Below, piece after piece: positions 40,724 through 42,737 of a stretch of DNA of 42,737 nucleotides. The DNA is taken from positions 1 through 42,737 of the forward strand of contig CAZKLS010000012.1 in NCBI GenBank assembly GCA_964553405.1, in the 5' to 3' direction. Source of the DNA: DATIRA01 sp964553405 (GTDB lineage: Bacteria > Pseudomonadota > Gammaproteobacteria > Steroidobacterales > Steroidobacteraceae). The notes under the pieces are model-generated. The model saw nothing but the letters and a program-made list of their open reading frames with translations, ran no database searches and was not told the origin of the DNA. Position 1 is the stretch's first letter, and each line of letters opens with the position of its first letter. The position numbers and the translations under genes are program-made.

Positions 40724-41457
40724 CAGAACAGCATTCCGTAGGCCATCACGAAGATGATCGGCGTCAGCGAGGCGAATGCGATCAGACCGAACCCGTCCAC
40801 GAGCGGGTCGCGGCCGCGGATCGACGTGGCCAGGCCGACACCGAGCGCCGTCACGAGCGGCACGGTCACCGTCGAGGTGGTCACGCCGCCCGAATCATAG
40901 GCGATGCCCACGATCTCCTTCGGCGCGAACGCGGTCATGATCACGACGCCGACGTAACCGGCGATGATCAGGTACTGGATGGGCCAGCCTTTCAGGATGC
41001 GGAACACGCCGAGCAGGATCGCGATGCCCACCGAGAGCGCGACCGTCAGGCGCAGACCGAGCGCATAGGAGCGGCGGGCCGCCTCCTGGTCCTCGATGAC
41101 ACCACCGCCGGCGGCGACCTCGGCCGCCTCGTCGGCAATGGCGATCAGCGCGGGCTCCGCCACCGTCGTGCCGAAGCCGAGCAGGAACGCGAAGCCGAGC
41201 AGCCACGCGAGACTGCCCTTGCGGGCGAAGCCGTCGGCCATGCCCTCACCGAGCGGGAACAGGCCCATTTCCAGTCCGCGGACGAAGAGCGCCAGGCCGA
41301 GCACGACCATCACGGCGCCGCCGAGGATCCTCGCGAGGTTCGGCACCGGCTGCTGCAGCACGACGAGCTCGAAGAAGGCCACGACCAGCACGATCGGCAT
41401 CACGTCGCGGATGCTGTCGCGTAGGGACCGGAGGATTTCCTTCAGCAGTACCTGCAC
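40723..41457 (-). CDS. DUF1538 integral membrane protein, first of pair (UmpA-like)
   Basis: 244 aa from a GTG at 41457 (VQVLLKEILRSLRDSIRDVM) preceded by AGGGGCAGG. An in-frame Met at 41553 adds a cysteine-rich, non-conserved leader and is rejected. Membrane protein with LGFGTTVAEPALIAIADEAA, AYDSGGVTTSTVTVPLVTAL and LVDGFGLIAFASLTPIIFVM, each matching the downstream partner, so the two are paralogues. It probably opens the four-gene operon; no clear promoter is seen in the 118-base gap after the VanZ gene, although read-through is possible. Confidence 0.85.
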   Translation of the reverse strand: MQVLLKEILRSLRDSIRDVMPIVLVVAFFELVVLQQPVPNLARILGGAVMVVLGLALFVRGLEMGLFPLGEGMADGFARKGSLAWLLGFAFLLGFGTTVAEPALIAIADEAAEVAAGGGVIEDQEAARRSYALGLRLTVALSVGIAILLGVFRILKGWPIQYLIIAGYVGVVIMTAFAPKEIVGIAYDSGGVTTSTVTVPLVTALGVGLATSIRGRDPLVDGFGLIAFASLTPIIFVMAYGMLF

Positions 41458-41575
41458 ACCTGCCCCTGCAATCTGCTGCAGGCAGCTTAGGCAGGCGCGC
41501 GGCCCGGCTCCAGTCGGGTAAGCCGCAGCCGGTCCACTCGGCTCGCGGGCCACGACGCGCGCCGCGGGGCCCGGG

Positions 41576-42559
41576 CTACTGCAGCGCGATTCCAGCGAGG
41601 TAGAACTCGCCGTGCTCCGCGCCTCCGGTTCGAAAGATCAGCAGGTCGGCGATCTGCGCCAGGTCCATCCGGCGCCGGTCGGGCGCGTTCGCGATGGCTT
41701 CGAGCGGTATCGTGAAACCCTGGCGCGAGCGCGGCGGGAGCCACAGCCGGCCGTTGTAGCGGTCCTCGAACCGCCAGTCGTGCTGCCGGTCCAGGATGCG
41801 CAGCGTCAGCTCCAGTGGCCGGTCGCCCGGGTTGACGAGGTCCAGCGTCAGCGCGCGATAGCCCCGCCAGTCGCGCACGGGCTCCACCAGCGCGACACCC
41901 GGCCATTTCTTCCGTTCGAGTCGTACGCGCAGAGCGGGCGTGCTGCGATCGCGCGACCATGGCTCAGGCAGCGGCGTCCGCTCGATCGAGGTTCCTCGCG
42001 CCTCGACGAAATACAGGTCCAGCGGAACCCTGAACTGGACCAGCTGCGGGAAGCTGGCCGCCCTTAGCGCATACGCCGCGGCCGCGTGCAGTGGCGGGGC
42101 CAGCAGGATCACGGCGGCCGTCGCACCGAGCATGACCGGCCATTTCCACGGCCCGCCGGAGATCCGCCGGTCGCGCAGCGCAAGCAGCGACAGTCCGACG
42201 AGCGCGCCCAGCAGGTCCCGGAACACGTCCCCGGCGGACGGCTCGCGCGCGGGGTTGTACCAACCCTGAGCGAACTCCGTAAACACGCCGAGTGCCAGCG
42301 TAATCAGCAGCGCGAGAGCGTAATCGCGAGTACCCGGCCGGCGCGCAGCGGGCCAGAACCGCCGCAGCGCGAGAGCGACGATCACCGCGAGAAACGCAAA
42401 CACCGGGCCGTGCGCAAAGTCCTGGATCACCCGCTGCCAGGCGGTGAGTCCGGGCAGGCCGAAGAAGACGACCAGGCCGACCAGCAGGGTCCCGGCGACG
42501 GTCAGTGCCGGCAGCTTCAACGCCGGAATCCCGGGCGCGAAGGCTCGAGCGGAGTCCAC
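41576..42559 (-). CDS. VanZ-family membrane protein with a C-terminal beta-sandwich-like domain
   Basis: 327 aa from a GTG at 42559. The N-terminal half (about 1-165) has four to five membrane segments with the VanZ pattern: QDFAHGPVFAFLAVI, LGVFTEFAQGWYNPAREPSA and GDVFRDLLGALVGL. After a hydrophobic segment (ILLAPPLHAAAAYALRA) the remaining 150 residues look extracytoplasmic and soluble, with DWRGYRALTLDLVNPGDRPL and QGFTIPLEAIANAPDRRRMD, resembling a CIA30/carbohydrate-binding-module type sandwich. VanZ proteins are linked to resistance to glycopeptides, but most homologues are of unknown role. Domain architecture suggests binding of a cell-surface glycan; function unknown. Confidence 0.8.
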   Translation of the reverse strand: MDSARAFAPGIPALKLPALTVAGTLLVGLVVFFGLPGLTAWQRVIQDFAHGPVFAFLAVIVALALRRFWPAARRPGTRDYALALLITLALGVFTEFAQGWYNPAREPSAGDVFRDLLGALVGLSLLALRDRRISGGPWKWPVMLGATAAVILLAPPLHAAAAYALRAASFPQLVQFRVPLDLYFVEARGTSIERTPLPEPWSRDRSTPALRVRLERKKWPGVALVEPVRDWRGYRALTLDLVNPGDRPLELTLRILDRQHDWRFEDRYNGRLWLPPRSRQGFTIPLEAIANAPDRRRMDLAQIADLLIFRTGGAEHGEFYLAGIALQ

Positions 42560-42683
42560 GGGTCATCGCACTGCCGCCGGCCCCGCTGCCGGGCCATGCG
42601 GGCAAGCGCCTCGCCGGCCGGGGAGCTGCTCCGATCCCGACGGATCGCCCGGCGCGTGTGACTGGAATGCACTTTTGAGAGGG

Positions 42684-42737
42684 TGGTGGGCCGTGTAGGA
42701 CTCGAACCTACGACCTACTGATTAAGAGTCAGCAGCT
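42684..42737 (-). tRNA. tRNA-Lys (anticodon CTT), 5' part beyond window edge
   Basis: The 3' 54 bases are present: anticodon stem-loop GCTGA-CTCTTAA-TCAGT with CTT, variable loop, T-arm GTAGGTTCGAGTCCTAC, acceptor half ending GGCCCA-CCA. The D-arm and acceptor 5' half lie beyond base 42737. The 124 bases after it, up to the VanZ gene, hold a small CGATCC/GGATCG hairpin without a T-run and nothing else I can name. Confidence 0.93.

Noticed and set aside
42560..42683. Terminator after tRNA-Lys from the CGATCC/GGATCG repeat
   Set aside because: A six-base-pair stem without a T-run; too weak to call.
1..42737. CRISPR array, toxin-antitoxin, restriction or prophage genes
   Set aside because: No regularly spaced repeats, no recombinase, nuclease or phage structural motifs were seen on either strand.

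Overview
The window is 42.7 kb of G+C-rich chromosome (judged by eye, not computed). It is almost certainly from a gammaproteobacterium outside the Enterobacterales. Two housekeeping blocks support this. One is tig-clpP-clpX-lon-hupB-ppiD with fabI next to ppiD, an order also known from Pseudomonas. The other is dnaQ/rnhA/yafS-like/gloB/mltD, which keeps the E. coli neighbourhood. Family-level placement (for example Chromatiales-like or Xanthomonadales-like) would be a guess. Only gloB, mltD and fabI lie on the plus strand. I see no transposase, phage gene, CRISPR array or replication origin, and no gene-free stretch longer than about 210 bases.

Left part (1-24 kb): a surface polysaccharide locus, all on the minus strand. 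Read in the direction of transcription it holds: nhaB (antiporter), a TviB/WbpA-type UDP-sugar dehydrogenase, a UDP-uronate 4-epimerase, pgi, two tandem Wzi-like outer-membrane proteins, a large multi-SLBB Wza-like exporter, a Wzz-like chain-length protein, a Wzx-like flippase fused to an FkbM methyltransferase, a glycosyltransferase, a Wzy-like polymerase, two GT4-type transferases, a GT2 transferase, gmd, fcl, and a WecA-like initiating transferase cut by the left edge. This is nearly a full Wzx/Wzy-type pathway. Gmd and Fcl make GDP-fucose, the dehydrogenase and epimerase should make a UDP-(N-acetyl)hexuronate, WecA-like starts the lipid-linked unit, the transferases extend it, and flippase, polymerase, Wzz, Wza and Wzi move and anchor it. 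No Wzc/Wzb kinase-phosphatase pair is present in the window. A WbpE-type sugar aminotransferase, probably of the same pathway, lies apart between rnhA and dnaQ.

Middle (24-30.5 kb): dnaQ, the aminotransferase, rnhA and a YafS-like methyltransferase on the minus strand, divergent from gloB-mltD-fabI on the plus strand.

Right part (30.4-42.7 kb): ppiD, tRNA-Asp, tRNA-Val, hupB, lon, clpX, clpP, tig and tRNA-Leu (protein quality control). These are followed by a compact four-gene operon of two DUF1538 membrane proteins, a P-II-like protein and a CBS-pair protein, then a VanZ-family protein and a tRNA-Lys cut by the right edge.

Most worth a second look: the DUF1538/P-II/CBS operon as a putative nucleotide-regulated cation antiporter; the flippase-methyltransferase fusion; the G-rich repeats that sit directly before the start codons of both UDP-sugar genes and just after nhaB; and the tandem Wzi pair.
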